A stretch of 64,000 nucleotides of DNA from Petasospora fabianii (Eukaryota; Ascomycota; Saccharomycetes; Phaffomycetales; Wickerhamomycetaceae): contig CP048725.1 of the NCBI GenBank assembly GCA_022641835.1, forward strand, positions 124,001 through 188,000, in the 5' to 3' direction. The notes under the pieces are model-generated. The model saw only the letters and a program-made list of their open reading frames with translations, had not been told where the DNA came from and ran no database searches. A program made the translations under genes and the position numbers. This document shows positions 51,115 through 61,059 of the stretch, one piece after another (the first letter of the stretch is position 1; every line of letters starts with the position of its first letter).

Positions 51115-51918
51115 ATGTCATTCCGATCAGTCGATGTGGATCTTGAGTCCCAGGCTCCCTTCTCGGACTCCCCAGAGTTCGATCGTGCCACGGACGCTGC
51201 CTCTAATCTTCTGCTTGATCTCACAAATTCCGTGTCGCATCTCTCCAAGCTCGTGACGCTGTTAGAAGGACGTACATCAAATTCTGAGACATCAAATAAG
51301 AATTGTGAAAAGTGTACGAGGATAATTGAGACAGCCACGGGGCAGTTTAGGGAATTGAGTGAGAGTTGTAAAGAGTTGAATGCCCTCGTGGATGATGAGC
51401 ATCCTGGTCATGTCTTTACTAGAGATAGAGTGGCAAGGGAAACCAAGAGCTTATTTGAAGAGTTCCAGTCATTACAAGAGAGGTTCAAGAATGTTAACTC
51501 GTCTTTGAATGAACAGACTAAAGCTTCTCTCGGGGAACAGACAGACCTTCTTGACATTGAAGAGCCTCAACAACAGAGACAGGAGATGGTTCTTGAGCAA
51601 GACGTCATTAACAACGAGGAGTTTGTTTACCAACAGGCTCTGATTAGAGAAAGAGAGGAAGAAATCCAGAATATTGAACATGGTATCCAGGAGTTGAATG
51701 ATATCTTTCGGGACTTGGGTACGATCGTACAGGAACAAGGTACGATGGTTGATAACATTGAAACCAATATTTACTCGGTGGGGCAGTCTACAAGATCAGC
51801 TGCAGGTGAATTGAAGAAAGCCCTGAGGTATCAAAGAAGTGCTAGTAAAAAATCGTGCTATCTACTGGTTATCATCGTATCTATATTGTTGATTGTGATC
51901 TTGGGAATCGTGATCTAA
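51115..51918 (+). CDS. PEP12: Endosomal Qa-SNARE (syntaxin) Pep12
   Basis: 267 residues from the ATG at 51115; the frame is open further upstream only from a TTG. Pep12 directs fusion of Golgi-derived vesicles with the late endosome. The N-terminal half forms the three-helix Habc-like region. The SNARE motif covers about 180-235, with the zero-layer Gln in TIVQEQGTMVD, and the C-terminal tail anchor is at about 246-267 (CYLLVIIVSILLIVILGIVI). Length (288 in S. cerevisiae) and tail favour Pep12 over Vam3, but Vam3-like function cannot be excluded. The promoter has two CACGTG sites. It adjoins CIA1 convergently and lies in a run of secretory genes. Confidence 0.85.
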   Translation: MSFRSVDVDLESQAPFSDSPEFDRATDAASNLLLDLTNSVSHLSKLVTLLEGRTSNSETSNKNCEKCTRIIETATGQFRELSESCKELNALVDDEHPGHVFTRDRVARETKSLFEEFQSLQERFKNVNSSLNEQTKASLGEQTDLLDIEEPQQQRQEMVLEQDVINNEEFVYQQALIREREEEIQNIEHGIQELNDIFRDLGTIVQEQGTMVDNIETNIYSVGQSTRSAAGELKKALRYQRSASKKSCYLLVIIVSILLIVILGIVI

Positions 51919-52022
51919 GGTGCACAGTGTGCCGTGCTGTTTTTAGAACTTTTTATTAACGAACTTGATGAATGACATATGCTGATAATGCAACTGTGTA
52001 ACTCTGATAAATATTTCACACA

Positions 52023-53039
52023 TCAGTTGATACTCCAAACGTTGACAAAGCCATCATCACCACCAGTGATAAGGACTTCCTTACCACCAACAGTGGCCCA
52101 TTGGACACAATTGGCTTCATAGACACCATGTGAAAGTTCCTGAATAGCAACGACTTGCCACTTAGATTTGTGATCATCATCACCATCCGACTGTGGTCCC
52201 TCTTCATACACAACAAGCTTACCATCAGATCCGATACTGGCGATACGACCCGAGAGTCCACTCCACGAGACAGAATAGACAGGCCTTGTGTGCTGCTGCG
52301 GTAATGTCGACTCCAGGATCCAATCATGTTCGTGATCATCAACACATTTCCACACTTTGACAGTGCAATCATCACTACCACTCACAAGTCTTGTTCTCAT
52401 CTCCACTTTTTCGAAATCAGAACACCAAACAGTACCTTCATGACCTTGTAGTGTGGCGACACATGCCCAATCGTCATCATCTTCCTCTTTCCACAATTTG
52501 ATGGTGTCATCATACGAACTTGAAGCCAACATGTTTTCAAAAGGATGCCACACGACATGCTTCACATCCTGCGAATGTTCCTGTAGGACACTGACACATT
52601 CAAACTCCTCATTCTCATCATCGGCCTCCCAGACCCAAATACTCTTATCTCTAGAGCATGATGCCATGAAGTAGCCATCTTTGCTCCATGCAACACCCTT
52701 CACTTCGTTCTCATGACCCTCAATTACTGCGAGAAGAGACCATTCATCCTCGACAAACTCATCCTCTTCTTCCTTTCCCCACACGGAAATTGTTGAGTCA
52801 AAAGAGCCACATGCTAAAGAGGGTAAGTTACCAGTCGGTTTCCATGCAACGGAACGGATACTGCGCTTGTGTGTATCGTCCAGTTCTGCGAGACGGGCAT
52901 ATGAATCGAGAGAAAAGATCTTGCACGTCTTGTCAGTGGAGACGGAGGCGAGGAGGGGCAGACGTGGATGCGTGGAGATGCTCCAAACTTTATCGGAATG
53001 TGCTGGTATCTTTTTCAGGGATGTAATCTCTCGTGTCAT
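52023..53039 (-). CDS. CIA1: Cia1, WD40 cytosolic iron-sulfur cluster targeting protein
   Basis: 338 residues forming seven WD40 repeats that start at [12 protein letters not shown] and end in DDGFVNVWS. Cia1 (CIAO1) with Cia2 and Mms19 docks Fe-S clusters onto nuclear and cytosolic apoproteins such as DNA polymerases. The typical signatures are present: [44 protein letters not shown] and [30 protein letters not shown] (cited as landmarks). Acidic Glu/Asp inserts occur in loops between blades 2-3 and 4-5. S. cerevisiae Cia1 is 330 residues. The promoter contains the TCACGTGA palindrome at 53190-53197. Confidence 0.96.
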   Translation of the reverse strand: MTREITSLKKIPAHSDKVWSISTHPRLPLLASVSTDKTCKIFSLDSYARLAELDDTHKRSIRSVAWKPTGNLPSLACGSFDSTISVWGKEEEDEFVEDEWSLLAVIEGHENEVKGVAWSKDGYFMASCSRDKSIWVWEADDENEEFECVSVLQEHSQDVKHVVWHPFENMLASSSYDDTIKLWKEEDDDDWACVATLQGHEGTVWCSDFEKVEMRTRLVSGSDDCTVKVWKCVDDHEHDWILESTLPQQHTRPVYSVSWSGLSGRIASIGSDGKLVVYEEGPQSDGDDDHKSKWQVVAIQELSHGVYEANCVQWATVGGKEVLITGGDDGFVNVWSIN

Positions 53040-53652
53040 CGTTCAAGCGTCAGTCGGTGGGTCTTGTAGCTGGTAAATCGAAGTCTTGAAGTGGTGGGGA
53101 ATATCGTTAGTGCTGGTTGATCTGGACGATGGCGGCCACTGATAATGGAGGGGAGCGAATCGAATGAGTTCGCGAAGAAAGCCCTTTAGTCACGTGACCC
53201 CCTCATTGTGCCACTTTACAGACTGTTTGATTGCCCATCAGAGCACCGGTGGTGAGTCTCCCACCTCCGTCGGTGAGTGAAGCAGCAGATCCAAGTGGAT
53301 ATATTTTTCGGCTCCACATAAGTGACGAGACTGATAGCTGTGCCTTATCAGCTTGTGCTTTTCCTATGTTAGTATTTATTATAGCACCCGACGGCATAAG
53401 GGCTCAGCCGACGGTCCGTTATTCTGCGAAAAGTCTCTCGGTGAATGCCGTACACGAAATTTTAATTGTTCCTGTCAAGAAAAAAAAAACACTCTATCTC
53501 ATCGCAAGGTATTGCTTCCTGGACCCCTGTTTGTTATCTCTTGGAGCCTTTACAAGGAAACCCGTCCCATAATCATAATATAAGCTGGCACACACATTGT
53601 TGCATCTCTCAGTGTCAACGACCTTCACACCCCAGATATAACATAAGCCACA
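53040..53652. promoter_or_regulatory. Divergent promoter of CIA1 and HPT1
   Basis: 613 bp. A TCACGTGA palindrome lies at 53190-53197 near CIA1. No TATA box is clear for HPT1 and no other gene is supported; several short frames are chance. Confidence 0.45.
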
Positions 53653-54303
53653 ATGACCGACACTGCTGATATTGAAGCCACCAAGATGTACATCTCGTAC
53701 AATCACGTCCACCAGTTGATTCAGGAGTCTACGCCCCGTCTTAAGAAGTTCAACCCAGATCTTCTGGTTTGTCTCGCTGGTGGTGGTCTCGTCCCAACTC
53801 GTTTTGTCCGTACATTCCTCAAGGAGCCAGGCCAGCCAAATGTTCGTATCATGAGTGTCGTCTTGTCTCTCTACGAGGCTACCGATTCTGTCTCCACACA
53901 GGCTGAACAGGTTGGAAAGGAAGTTGTTCGTACCCAGTGGCTTGACTACACATCCACAGACTTCACATTGATTGGCAAAAACATTCTGATTGTCGATGAG
54001 GTTGACGACACAAGAACAACACTTCACTATGCCGTGTCGGAGTTGAAGAAGGATTTGGAGAATCAGTGTAAGGCCAAGGGCATCACTGTAGAGGAATCCG
54101 GTACCAAGTTTGGTGTGTTTGTTCTGCATAATAAGAACAAGCCAAAGAAGGCTGAGCTTCCTCCTGATGTCTTCAACGATGACAACTACATCGTTGCTCG
54201 TGAAGTTGACGATGTTTGGATTGCTTACCCATGGGAATCTAATGACATCGTCTACCACACTAAGAGAGCCGTTGAACAAGGAAACGATGTCTTCTTGCCA
54301 TGA
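53653..54303 (+). CDS. HPT1: Hypoxanthine-guanine phosphoribosyltransferase Hpt1
   Basis: 216 residues (221 in S. cerevisiae). It salvages hypoxanthine and guanine with PRPP to IMP and GMP. The PRPP-binding signature ILIVDEVDDTRTTL is at about 110-123. YISYNHVHQLIQ, PDLLVCLAGGGLVPTRF.RTFLKEPG and AYPWESNDIVYHTKRAVEQGND match the yeast enzyme closely. No signal or membrane segment. It is divergent from CIA1, and the next genes include URH1, also nucleobase salvage. Confidence 0.97.
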   Translation: MTDTADIEATKMYISYNHVHQLIQESTPRLKKFNPDLLVCLAGGGLVPTRFVRTFLKEPGQPNVRIMSVVLSLYEATDSVSTQAEQVGKEVVRTQWLDYTSTDFTLIGKNILIVDEVDDTRTTLHYAVSELKKDLENQCKAKGITVEESGTKFGVFVLHNKNKPKKAELPPDVFNDDNYIVAREVDDVWIAYPWESNDIVYHTKRAVEQGNDVFLP

Positions 54304-54555
54304 GTGTGTTGTCTTCATAAATTATGTCATGGTGCCCAGTGCGGAGCATCACCACACTTTATTAATAGTCATTCACTGGAGAAGTTTTGATAGAGTGTGT
54401 TAGGCTGTAGTACATTTAAGCTGTCGTATAAGTCGTTAAGATTAATGCATAAACTTCTCACCAGCCTTGAGTCCGAGTGGCTCCGATCTGAATGAGAATG
54501 ACGGTCGTGAATATATATGATTATCCCTCAAGATGTGATGTTGCACGGAGATGAA

Positions 54556-56010
54556 TCAAACTTTTCTGGTTTTGGAACGAACAAACATGTCCTTAATGCA
54601 CTCCTTCATGGAAACGCGTATGTGCAATTCATCATTGTCTTCAGCAGTTCCCTGTTCCTCAGCAACACGGTCCCTGGCAATCAAATATCCTCTCAATGTC
54701 CAAAGGGCAATTGCAGAAGCCAAATATGTCAATCCACACCAAACTGCAGGCCATTTGTATTGACTTGGATCATACAGGGCTCCAACAGGAGCATGTCCTC
54801 TTAGTTTGATTCCAATAACTGGAGAGACAATACCAAAGGCACCAACAATGAACCACATCATCGAGAGACCAACATCAATCTTGCGTAGGCCACACATACG
54901 GGACACTATGGCAGCATTACAAACCCAGATTGAACCCATAGTACCACCAACAAGGAATGCAAATGCGATCGAAGTAGCCAAATTGCGAGCTGGAAGCCAC
55001 ATTGCGAAACAAATCACTGATACAAAGACGTGAGATGCAATCATGGTGGTGACTGGACCAAACATATCAGCGAGTTTACCGACAATGGGACGACCAATAA
55101 CAATACCAACAGAGATCATGCATGCAACAATAGATCCCTGGTGTGCTGTGTATCCCAGTGATAACGTAAAATCGGCTAAGTTGTACATCAAGACAACGTA
55201 ACCGAGAAGACATGTAAAGACGAATGTGGCAAATATGAGATAGATTGGTTGGAAAAGCATCTTCCAGTCCCAAATTTTGAGAACAGATTTGATTTGGGTC
55301 TCTCTAGTTCTGACAAGAAGGAGACCAACAATGGTGAAAATGGTACACATGATACCCTGGATAATCATGGCCCATCTGAGACCCAGACTCTTCAGGGCAG
55401 CCTGGATGGCGACATTGAAGACGACACCACCGACACCGGAGCCAGATGCTGAAATGGCCATTGCCAAGGACCTTCTCTTTCGAAACCACTGTGCCACAAG
55501 GGTCATAGATGGGATGCCGATGAAACCAAGACTATATCCAATCATAACACCTTGAGTGAGATATATCTGCCAGAGCTCAGTGGAGAAGGCAGCAAGGAGG
55601 ATTCCGACAAGTTGTAGAACACCGCCGAATGCAATAGTTTTACGAACACTTGTCTTGTTGACGCAGAATCTGATGAATGGAGCGGCATTAAGGCCAGCAC
55701 CAAATGCAATTCCACCAACAGCGGCATAGTCAAGTTTGGTTGCACCTTCAAAGAGTCCCTCTTTGAGGTAATGCGCCAAATAAATGGAATAGGCAGCGTT
55801 GGAGCCCCATGTCGTACAGTTGAAGAGGAAAGAAGCGGCACATGTCATCCAGCCGGGGAGTGTGCCTTCGGGGACTTCGATGGCTTCTGTAGAAACCTTT
55901 AACTCTGTTTTAGTGTTGGATGTCTTCTCAAGATCGATATCAAAGGATTGTTCGGTGCTGCTATTTGAGTGTTCCATGGTGAGATGGGTCTCAGTGTATC
56001 GTTTCCCCAT
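54556..56010 (-). CDS. MCT-like major facilitator transporter (Mch family)
   Basis: 484 residues from the ATG at 56010. The family resembles mammalian monocarboxylate transporters, although the S. cerevisiae members do not carry pyruvate or lactate; Mch5 carries riboflavin. About 12 membrane helices are visible after a 65-residue hydrophilic N-terminus. GWMTCAASFLFNCTTWGSNAAYSIYLAHYL and GVMIGYSLGFIGIPSMTLVAQWFRKRRSLAMAISASGSGVG (landmarks) are typical of Mch/Esbp6 proteins. Alternative ATGs at 56049 and 55977 exist. The TATAAG at 56099-56094 (minus strand) is 89 bp from 56010, the spacing seen elsewhere in the window, so I prefer it. Length resembles Mch2 (473), but the substrate is unknown. 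Confidence 0.85.
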   Translation of the reverse strand: MGKRYTETHLTMEHSNSSTEQSFDIDLEKTSNTKTELKVSTEAIEVPEGTLPGWMTCAASFLFNCTTWGSNAAYSIYLAHYLKEGLFEGATKLDYAAVGGIAFGAGLNAAPFIRFCVNKTSVRKTIAFGGVLQLVGILLAAFSTELWQIYLTQGVMIGYSLGFIGIPSMTLVAQWFRKRRSLAMAISASGSGVGGVVFNVAIQAALKSLGLRWAMIIQGIMCTIFTIVGLLLVRTRETQIKSVLKIWDWKMLFQPIYLIFATFVFTCLLGYVVLMYNLADFTLSLGYTAHQGSIVACMISVGIVIGRPIVGKLADMFGPVTTMIASHVFVSVICFAMWLPARNLATSIAFAFLVGGTMGSIWVCNAAIVSRMCGLRKIDVGLSMMWFIVGAFGIVSPVIGIKLRGHAPVGALYDPSQYKWPAVWCGLTYLASAIALWTLRGYLIARDRVAEEQGTAEDNDELHIRVSMKECIKDMFVRSKTRKV

Positions 56011-56049
56011 GTTGGTAGTAGGTGACAATGGTAGTACTAATGAAAGCAT

Positions 56050-56539
56050 CACTCGATGATATGGCCTAGTTAGAGTATGGGGGCTACTACATTCTTATAT
56101 CTTGATACTCTCTTATCGGGATTAGTGAGTATGTGACTCAGGATCTCAAACGCAAGGCCGAGCCTCCATATCCGGCAGAAGATGCCATGTCTCTTGTTCG
56201 GAAAGCCAATCCTCACACACTCGACATCAATGGCTGAACGTAGATATACAGATCACTGCAAGAGCCGAAGAGTGGTTAAGCCCGAGCGGCCCTTCAGCGC
56301 TCCCACATAAAAATCAAACTCGGCAATCGAAGGATCTGAGCGCCGCCGCCAACAGCCGAACACCCAGACACACATACATCCGCACACCATCGGATGATGT
56401 GGTAGCCGCGCTACTCGATGGAGAAGAGCTTTAGTTTGGCCGAGAGGGGCCCTTGTCCCTTTCATCAACTCCAACGTCGCCCCTTTTTGTTCCAAGAATT
56501 GGTCTACACTTTGGAGACTTTAGCCAAAAGACTAAGAGG
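56050..56539. promoter_or_regulatory. Divergent promoter of the MCH-type gene and URH1
   Basis: About 490 bp. TATAAG on the minus strand at 56099-56094 serves the MCH-type gene. No other gene-like frame with an ATG was supported. Confidence 0.45.
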
Positions 56540-57523
56540 ATGACCATCTCAAAGATCCCAGTGTGGCTCGACTGCGACCCAGGCCATGACGACACCGTTG
56601 CACTCCTGCTCGCCCTACACCATCCAAGCATCGATCTTATCGGTGTCTCCACGACCCATGGCAACGCCTCTCTTAAGAACACCACACACAATGCCCTCTC
56701 CATGATGTCCGTGTTTAACCGTGATCCGAACCGCAAGGTGCCCGTGTACGCGGGCTGCATCTCACCACTCACGAGACAACCAAACTATGCGCCAGGGATC
56801 CATGGCGCCAATGGTCTTGGTGGTATTGAACTTCCAGAGCCAACGCAAACCACCGAAAATGAGTTTGGCGACGAAGAAGCTTTCTTAGACGCGTTGTATG
56901 AGGCCACGAAAAAGTACAAAGGTCAATTGGCATTGGTGCCAGTCGGGCCATTGACTAACGCCGCTAGACTCTTTAGAAAATATCCAGATGCCAGGGAGAA
57001 CATCAAGGTGTTGAGCATCATGGGAGGCGGTTACAATATCGGCAATATTGGTGATGGTGCTGAATTCAACATTTATGATGATGCTACTGCCGCCAATGAA
57101 ATATTCACTGACTCAATTCTTGCTCCAAAGACCGTTCTTGTTCCATTGGATGTGACGCATACAGTGATTTGCACTGATGAGATCCAGGACCGTATCGTTG
57201 AAGGTGGAAGTCCATTGAGAGTCATGTTGAAGGATTTAATGACTTTCTTCGCAGATACTTATAAGAAGCAGCAGACCCAGTTTGCATTGGGCGCTCCTGT
57301 GCATGACCCCGTTGCGGTCTACGTCCTTCTAGAGGAGTATGGTATTGATAATGTCGGTATCAAGGCTCAGAAGTATGCAATGTCAGTGATCGAACAAGGC
57401 CCACAAGAGGGGAAAATTCTTTTCACACCAGATGAAAATGGGTCCAAAGTTGTTTTCGGAATTAATGTTCCAAAGTTTTGGGATGACCTTCTCGCTGCCT
57501 TGGCAAAAGCTGATAAGCAGTGA
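56540..57523 (+). CDS. URH1: Uridine/pyrimidine nucleoside hydrolase Urh1
   Basis: 327 residues from the ATG at 56540; the frame is open upstream only from a TTG. Urh1 cleaves uridine (and cytidine or nicotinamide riboside) to ribose and base. The nucleoside hydrolase calcium site is VWLDCDPGHDD (Asp11, 13, 17, 18). Other family marks are STTHGN, LVPVGPLTNAA, IMGGG and the late HDPVA that completes the active site. S. cerevisiae Urh1 has 340 residues. It is divergent from the MCH-type transporter and close to HPT1, suggesting but not proving a nucleobase theme. Confidence 0.93.
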   Translation: MTISKIPVWLDCDPGHDDTVALLLALHHPSIDLIGVSTTHGNASLKNTTHNALSMMSVFNRDPNRKVPVYAGCISPLTRQPNYAPGIHGANGLGGIELPEPTQTTENEFGDEEAFLDALYEATKKYKGQLALVPVGPLTNAARLFRKYPDARENIKVLSIMGGGYNIGNIGDGAEFNIYDDATAANEIFTDSILAPKTVLVPLDVTHTVICTDEIQDRIVEGGSPLRVMLKDLMTFFADTYKKQQTQFALGAPVHDPVAVYVLLEEYGIDNVGIKAQKYAMSVIEQGPQEGKILFTPDENGSKVVFGINVPKFWDDLLAALAKADKQ

Positions 57524-58543
57524 AGAACTGCTGGTATACAAACGATATGTCTCCTCTCTGCTGGCCAGAGTTTTATAGATTGATTTGTTCAACTGGTTAA
57601 TGAAGGGCTATAGAAAGACTGAACTCCTCATGATCATAAATTTGTAGCTAGAACCAATCCATACTGCTGTATTAGGCGGGATCAAGTGGTGCTTCTTCAC
57701 CGACATGCGCATGGTGAACCGACGGCCCGCGGGATCCGGTTGCGATTCTACACAGCTCTGGCTTAGCAATTGCGCCAATTAGTCGTTGTTTATCAGACAA
57801 ACGGCTCTAAAGGGCCCCGAGACTCTTTTTACTACGCGCGGCGAGACAGAAAGGGACAGTGGATGTACTGATAACGAGGCTTTTACGGAACCCCGCGTTC
57901 GTACCTCAAGTCAAAGTCCCGACTATGCTGTCAGGCGAGTTGGACAAGAAGCTTGGCGGGGGGTTAGACCGATGTGTATGCGATATGTATATATATTAAG
58001 TGGGAATACTAACAGGCTCTACCGCCAAGTCTCGAGGAGGTGCCCCTGTAATGTCTGTCTTTTGGCAAGGCTTATCTTAGCGCCGTCGGCAAAAGCTGTG
58101 CGACTGGAAGCCCCCTGACTGTAGAGAAGATCTGCGGCTGGAGAGGTCGTGTGCCTGGCTCGAAGATGCCTCGTTGACAATGGAAAGTGCAAAGAAAGGC
58201 CGCTAGAGGTGCTCAATTGGGTCTATAAAGCAGACAAGCGGGAGAATTTATCCTGTATTGAACGTAAGACACTCTAGGGGTTTAATGGAATAGGGTATCT
58301 AGGAGAACAGAGCAGCCAGATACAGTCGAGGCTCGAGACATGCGCTTTGCCGCACCTAATCAAGTAAGCACTATGCAGATAATCTAACTCTTCATGTATC
58401 GAGCATCTATCTAAAAACGATATACAGATAAGATTGTTACTGGTTTTTCGATGGACAAGCATATAAGTGCCGCCTTGATCCCTCTCACTTTTAACTGATT
58501 CCAACATCAATATGTCCCACATTCTTCTTCAAATCATTTCATT
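57524..58543. other. Intergenic region, URH1 3' flank and SurE paralogue 1 promoter
   Basis: 1 kb without a supported gene or RNA. A TATA box (TATAAG, 58462-58467) lies 82 bp upstream of the first SurE-type gene. I found no CACGTG or CACGTT site here, in contrast to the region before the second paralogue. Confidence 0.5.
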
Positions 58544-59518
58544 ATGAAAAGCGTCGGTCTCTTTACACTTGCTGCAGCCTGTCTAGCTTCTGCTAAGAAT
58601 ATTCTCCTCGCCGATGATGATGGCTGGGCTTCAACTGGTATTCGTGCCACATACCGTGACTTGACCGCTGCAGGACACAACGTATATTTGGTTGCCCCAC
58701 TTGAACAAAGATCCGGATATGGTGGCACTTTCTTCTTCCCTGACTCGTTGACTCTCCACCATGATGATCAGTTTGGTTACAAGAAGGCTGGTGACCCATC
58801 TTGGGGCCACGAGGAGTTTGATGATCACATCTGGTACTTTAACGGTACACCACACGCTTGCATCTCCTTCGCCTTTGACTGGTTGCTTCCACGTTACTTC
58901 GCCAACGTTTCCATTGATCTCGTTGTATCTGGTCCAAACCAAGGTCCTAACGCTGGCAGTCTTTATACCATGTCCGGTACCATGGGAGCTGTTTACAACT
59001 CTGTCAACAGAGGTTACCCTGGTATCGCCTTCTCTGGTTCTAACTTCAACAACACTTTCTTCAAGGATCTTCTGAACGACGATCCACTCAACATTTGGAA
59101 CATCTACTCCAAGAAAGTTGTTGAATTTGTTGATACTCTCTTTGCCTCTCAGGGAGACAACCCACTCCTTTTGCCAAAGGGCACCGGTCTTGATGTGAAC
59201 ATGCCACTCGTTGCTGCTGACTCCAAGACCGGATGCGTTGATCCAAAGTTCGTGTATGCCCGTATGAGTGGTGCTGAGACCAAGACCCCAGGGTTAAATT
59301 ACAATGAAACCACTGGGCTGTTCTCTTATGGGTACGTTCCCGCTCCAGGTATGAACGTTGAATACAACGGTGATCTCTCTCTTCCATCAGAGGATATCGT
59401 TATGAACCATGGGCATTGTGTTTCTGATGTCGCCCTGTTCTCCATTGATTATACGGCTCCGGAGGAGCAGCAGAAACAAGTCCAGGGAATGCTTCAGAGT
59501 TTGCTTGTTGAGATGTGA
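58544..59518 (+). CDS. Secreted SurE-type phosphatase, paralogue 1
   Basis: 324 residues with a signal peptide (1-17, MKSVGLFTLAAACLASA). The SurE fold is clear: the metal-binding Asp pair lies in ILLADDDGWASTGI (Asp25-Asp26), then QRSGYGGTF, then SGPNQGPNAG. The usual Asn before the Asp pair is replaced by Asp. Bacterial SurE is a cytoplasmic nucleotidase or polyphosphatase; a secreted acid phosphatase of this fold (PHO2) is known from Yarrowia lipolytica. In S. cerevisiae the domain appears only fused, in Pby1. N-glycosylation sequons and the signal peptide indicate an extracellular or cell-wall enzyme. A close paralogue lies 1.5 kb downstream, so a tandem duplication is likely. Codon choice is biased as in highly expressed genes. 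Confidence 0.92.
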   Translation: MKSVGLFTLAAACLASAKNILLADDDGWASTGIRATYRDLTAAGHNVYLVAPLEQRSGYGGTFFFPDSLTLHHDDQFGYKKAGDPSWGHEEFDDHIWYFNGTPHACISFAFDWLLPRYFANVSIDLVVSGPNQGPNAGSLYTMSGTMGAVYNSVNRGYPGIAFSGSNFNNTFFKDLLNDDPLNIWNIYSKKVVEFVDTLFASQGDNPLLLPKGTGLDVNMPLVAADSKTGCVDPKFVYARMSGAETKTPGLNYNETTGLFSYGYVPAPGMNVEYNGDLSLPSEDIVMNHGHCVSDVALFSIDYTAPEEQQKQVQGMLQSLLVEM

Positions 59519-59970
59519 TGGATTACACTAACACATTCCTCTTTTCGTTTCTGATATAGGTCGCCACAACTTGGTGTTGAGCACCGCTTGTCAGACCTAC
59601 ACGCTGAGCCATCTGCTAAATTCTGCGATGTGCTTTCTTTTATTATTTGAGGGCCACTAATGGCTTTGATGGTTGCTGAATATTTTTTTAAATTAACTCA
59701 ACTATGTAGTCAAGCCCTAGGATTATGCGTTCGTAGGGAAAGAATCTCAAGTATTAATTTCTCACAATGCTAGGGGCCTGGTCCCGCTGCCTTCCCTGCG
59801 TCATACCTCAGCTGACATTAGCTGCTGAAATATGCACTCAAGTACCCTTGAATAGACAAGATAGCTTGCACTGTTTATAATGATCGGAAGTGTACTATGT
59901 AAGGGAATATGGTAGGCGAAGACCAATTGAAACGGTCAATAAAACAGTGCCTATCAAATCAATATCCATA
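59519..59970. other. Intergenic region between SurE paralogue 1 and tRNA-Ala
   Basis: 452 bp, AT-rich, including a T-run near 59690. Nothing gene-like was recognised. Confidence 0.4.
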
Positions 59971-60043
59971 GGGCGTGTGGCGCAGTTGGTAGCGCGTTCC
60001 CTTAGCATGGGAAAGGTCTTCGGTTCGAATCCGGACTCGTCCA
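59971..60043 (+). tRNA. tRNA-Ala (anticodon AGC)
   Basis: 73 bases folding as a standard cloverleaf without intron. The 7-base anticodon loop TTAGCAT (60002-60008) gives anticodon AGC, decoding GCU/GCC after inosine modification. The acceptor stem has the G3-U70 wobble pair (59973 with 60040), the universal alanine identity element. Internal promoter boxes are TGGCGCAGTTGG (box A, 59978-59989) and GGTTCGAATCC (box B, 60022-60032). A T9 pol III terminator follows at 60045. It closely resembles S. cerevisiae tRNA-Ala(AGC). Confidence 0.98.
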
Positions 60044-60044
60044 C

Positions 60045-60053
60045 TTTTTTTTT
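60045..60053 (+). terminator. Pol III terminator of tRNA-Ala
   Basis: T9 run one base after the discriminator A, followed by C and a further T6. Confidence 0.9.
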
Positions 60054-61059
60054 CTTTTTTGCCCTTGAACCTTTGAGTCTACCCTACCCTACTGCGTGGC
60101 CATTATACAGGGTCAACTACGTTCAGGAACTATTAATATAATCATTTTAGAGATATTTGATGGTTGGTAGCAGCCATGACAGTACGACTGCTCAAATTAA
60201 TTATGCTCTTACGTGAGGCAAACCAAGTTCGCTGCAGTCCGTGTTGAAGACCCTGGAAGATGCCTATTTCGGCCATAATTACTGGACGATTATGACCCCT
60301 ATTCGGGTGTGCATTGTGCACTAAAGCGAAAGCCCATGTGCCGAATTACCTGGTGCTTGTCAACTGATCGATCATATGGCCCAGACTTCATGAAAGTGAT
60401 CGCCAAGGGGCCAAGCACCGCAGAACCCGAGACAATGCAGTGGCCCACAAATATATATATCGTGTATTGAAGGTGCTTAAGATTTAATGTGTCAAAATCA
60501 CACACACTCTCCACAAGGAGAGCGTTATCATTTCGATCATCATCGGCTTCGACAAGCGGCAGAACGACGCAGGTTGTTGAGGGAGTCAGGCGCACGTGTC
60601 TTTGTCCGCGCGCGACCCCAAGGCTTTAACCCCCATGCTGAACAGCTTTACCTTAAGGATCCTCTTCAAGCTGCGGGAAGCTCCATCAGCGACCAAACTT
60701 GTGTAGTAGTAGTTACCAATCATTAATCATCGTCTTTATCGATAGCCACATCAGCTGCCGCTCTTAGCCAAGAGATAGCTCCCCACATTCTTGGCTATCA
60801 TGACATGTGCTGTTACGAGTCTTTGAAAGTCATGCGTAGCGCGCATGTGGGATCTGCAAGCACTTACTCTTCCCAAAAGGGAGCAACCACCTCAGTTCAC
60901 AATGGCAAGATGTGTTAGAACGTGGCCCTCGAGGACCCGAGAGCCCTTCTCGAGAGCCGGCTTAAGTGAAAAGTTTATAAAGGGTCCCATACCCTCGAGA
61001 TGAATTAATCACACAGGGGTCCTCGATCTCTTCTTCGTCACTACAGACATAACATCACA
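60054..61059. other. Intergenic region between tRNA-Ala and SurE paralogue 2
   Basis: 1 kb with the promoter of the second paralogue. A CACGTG lies at 60593-60598 and a CACGTT (as AACGTG) at 60919-60924, both possible Pho4 sites; TATAAA at 60976-60981 is 84 bp from the ATG. A 79-codon ATG frame (60487-60726) lacks recognisable similarity and is not called a gene. Confidence 0.5.

Noticed and set aside
60487-60726. 79-codon ATG frame between tRNA-Ala and SurE paralogue 2
   Set aside because: Short, no recognisable motif, and overlapped by another chance frame on the opposite strand.
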